Shown: positions 9,491 through 9,883 of the stretch, in pieces
How the letters are laid out: each line of letters begins with the position of its first letter
How positions within the stretch are numbered: the first letter of the stretch is position 1
Assembly: GCA_020048935.1 (NCBI GenBank)
Contig: JAIFLS010000117.1
Coordinates: 1-9,883, forward strand
From: a bacterium
GTDB lineage: Bacteria > Verrucomicrobiota > Kiritimatiellia > UBA8416
Direction: 5' to 3'
DNA length: 9,883 nt
Notes under the pieces: model-generated
The model's input: the letters and a program-made list of their open reading frames with translations, nothing else
What the model was told of the DNA's origin: nothing
Databases searched by the model: none
Made by a program: the position numbers and the translations under genes

Positions 9491-9883
9491 TTACTTCAGG
9501 ATCTTCGCCACCGTTCCGGCGCCGACCGTGCGGCCACCTTCGCGGATCGCGAAGCGCATCTTCTCTTCCAGCGCCACCGGCTGGATGAGCTTCACATTCA
9601 TATGCACGTTGTCACCCGGCATCACCATTTCCACGCCCTCGTCCAGCGTGATGTCGCCGGTCACATCCGTCGTGCGGATGTAGAACTGCGGACGGTAGCC
9701 CTTGAAGAACGGCGTATGACGGCCACCCTCGTCCTTGCTCAGGACGTAGACCTCGCACTCGAAATCCGTGTGCGGCGTGATCGAGCCGGGCTTCGCCAGC
9801 ACCTGACCGCGCTCCACATCATCCTTCTTCGTGCTGCGCAGCAGTACACCGACGTTGTCGCCGGCCTGGCCCTGGTCCAGCAG
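9491..9883 (-). CDS. tuf: Elongation factor Tu (3' part, starts beyond the right edge)
   Basis: EF-Tu carries aminoacyl-tRNA to the ribosomal A site as a GTP complex. The last 130 codons and the TAA stop are present; the frame is open to the window edge, so the GTPase domain lies outside. The visible protein starts in domain 2 (LLDQGQAGDNVGVLLRSTKK, ERGQVLAKPGSITPH) and covers domain 3: VYVLSKDEGGRHTPFFKGYR, FYIRTTDVTGDITLDEGVEM, MPGDNVHMNVKLIQPVA, and the C-terminal RFAIREGGRTVGAGTVAKIL. The match to E. coli EF-Tu is close throughout, with the conserved alanine of FAIREGG, a kirromycin-resistance position, unchanged. It is the first gene of the visible block. Whether a second tuf copy exists cannot be told from here. 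Confidence 0.98.
   Translation of the reverse strand: MLDQGQAGDNVGVLLRSTKKDDVERGQVLAKPGSITPHTDFECEVYVLSKDEGGRHTPFFKGYRPQFYIRTTDVTGDITLDEGVEMVMPGDNVHMNVKLIQPVALEEKMRFAIREGGRTVGAGTVAKILK

Overview
The window holds one contiguous, co-directional block of translation and transcription genes, all on the minus strand. Reading from the right edge the order is tuf (3' part), rpmG, tRNA-Trp(CCA), secE, nusG, rplK, rplA, rplJ, rplL, rpoB, rpoC (5' part). This is the classic bacterial tuf-secE-nusG-rplKAJL-rpoBC cluster. It is essentially fully coding; no gene-free stretch exceeds about 120 bases, and I see no mobile element, CRISPR array, phage gene or foreign insertion.

The organism is a bacterium with GC-rich third codon positions. 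The protein wording points to the PVC superphylum, most likely the Verrucomicrobiota/Kiritimatiellota/Lentisphaerota side: RpoC has FGPTRDWECSCGKYKR and TNPVFMMV, RpoB has RTNFGNLREIIDPPNLIE and the FFGRSQLSQFMDQTNP form of the rifampicin region, and L11 has MEFCKTFNARTQDRAGL. This assignment rests on remembered family sequences and is tentative.

Layout by region: 1-2192 is the first 730 codons of rpoC. 2222-5986 is complete rpoB. 6055-7002 is the L12/L10 pair. 7021-7704 is L1. 7705-7821 is an unusually long, structured rplK-rplA spacer. 7822-8247 is L11, 8307-8855 is NusG and 8867-9133 is SecE. 9148-9224 is tRNA-Trp with an encoded CCA. 9255-9407 is L33. 9436-9465 is a strong hairpin in the tuf-rpmG spacer. 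9491-9883 is the end of EF-Tu.

Functionally the block couples the elongation factor that delivers aminoacyl-tRNA, the L11/L1/L10-L12 stalk region of the 50S subunit, the NusG factor linking transcription to translation, the SecE translocon subunit, and the two largest RNA polymerase subunits. Short gaps and the lack of clear terminators suggest one or a few long transcripts. I did not find an undescribed system. The points worth a second look are regulatory or structural details: the rplK-rplA spacer, the tuf-rpmG hairpin, start-codon choices for rpoB, rpoC and secE, a three-cysteine L33, and a coiled-coil insertion in RpoB.
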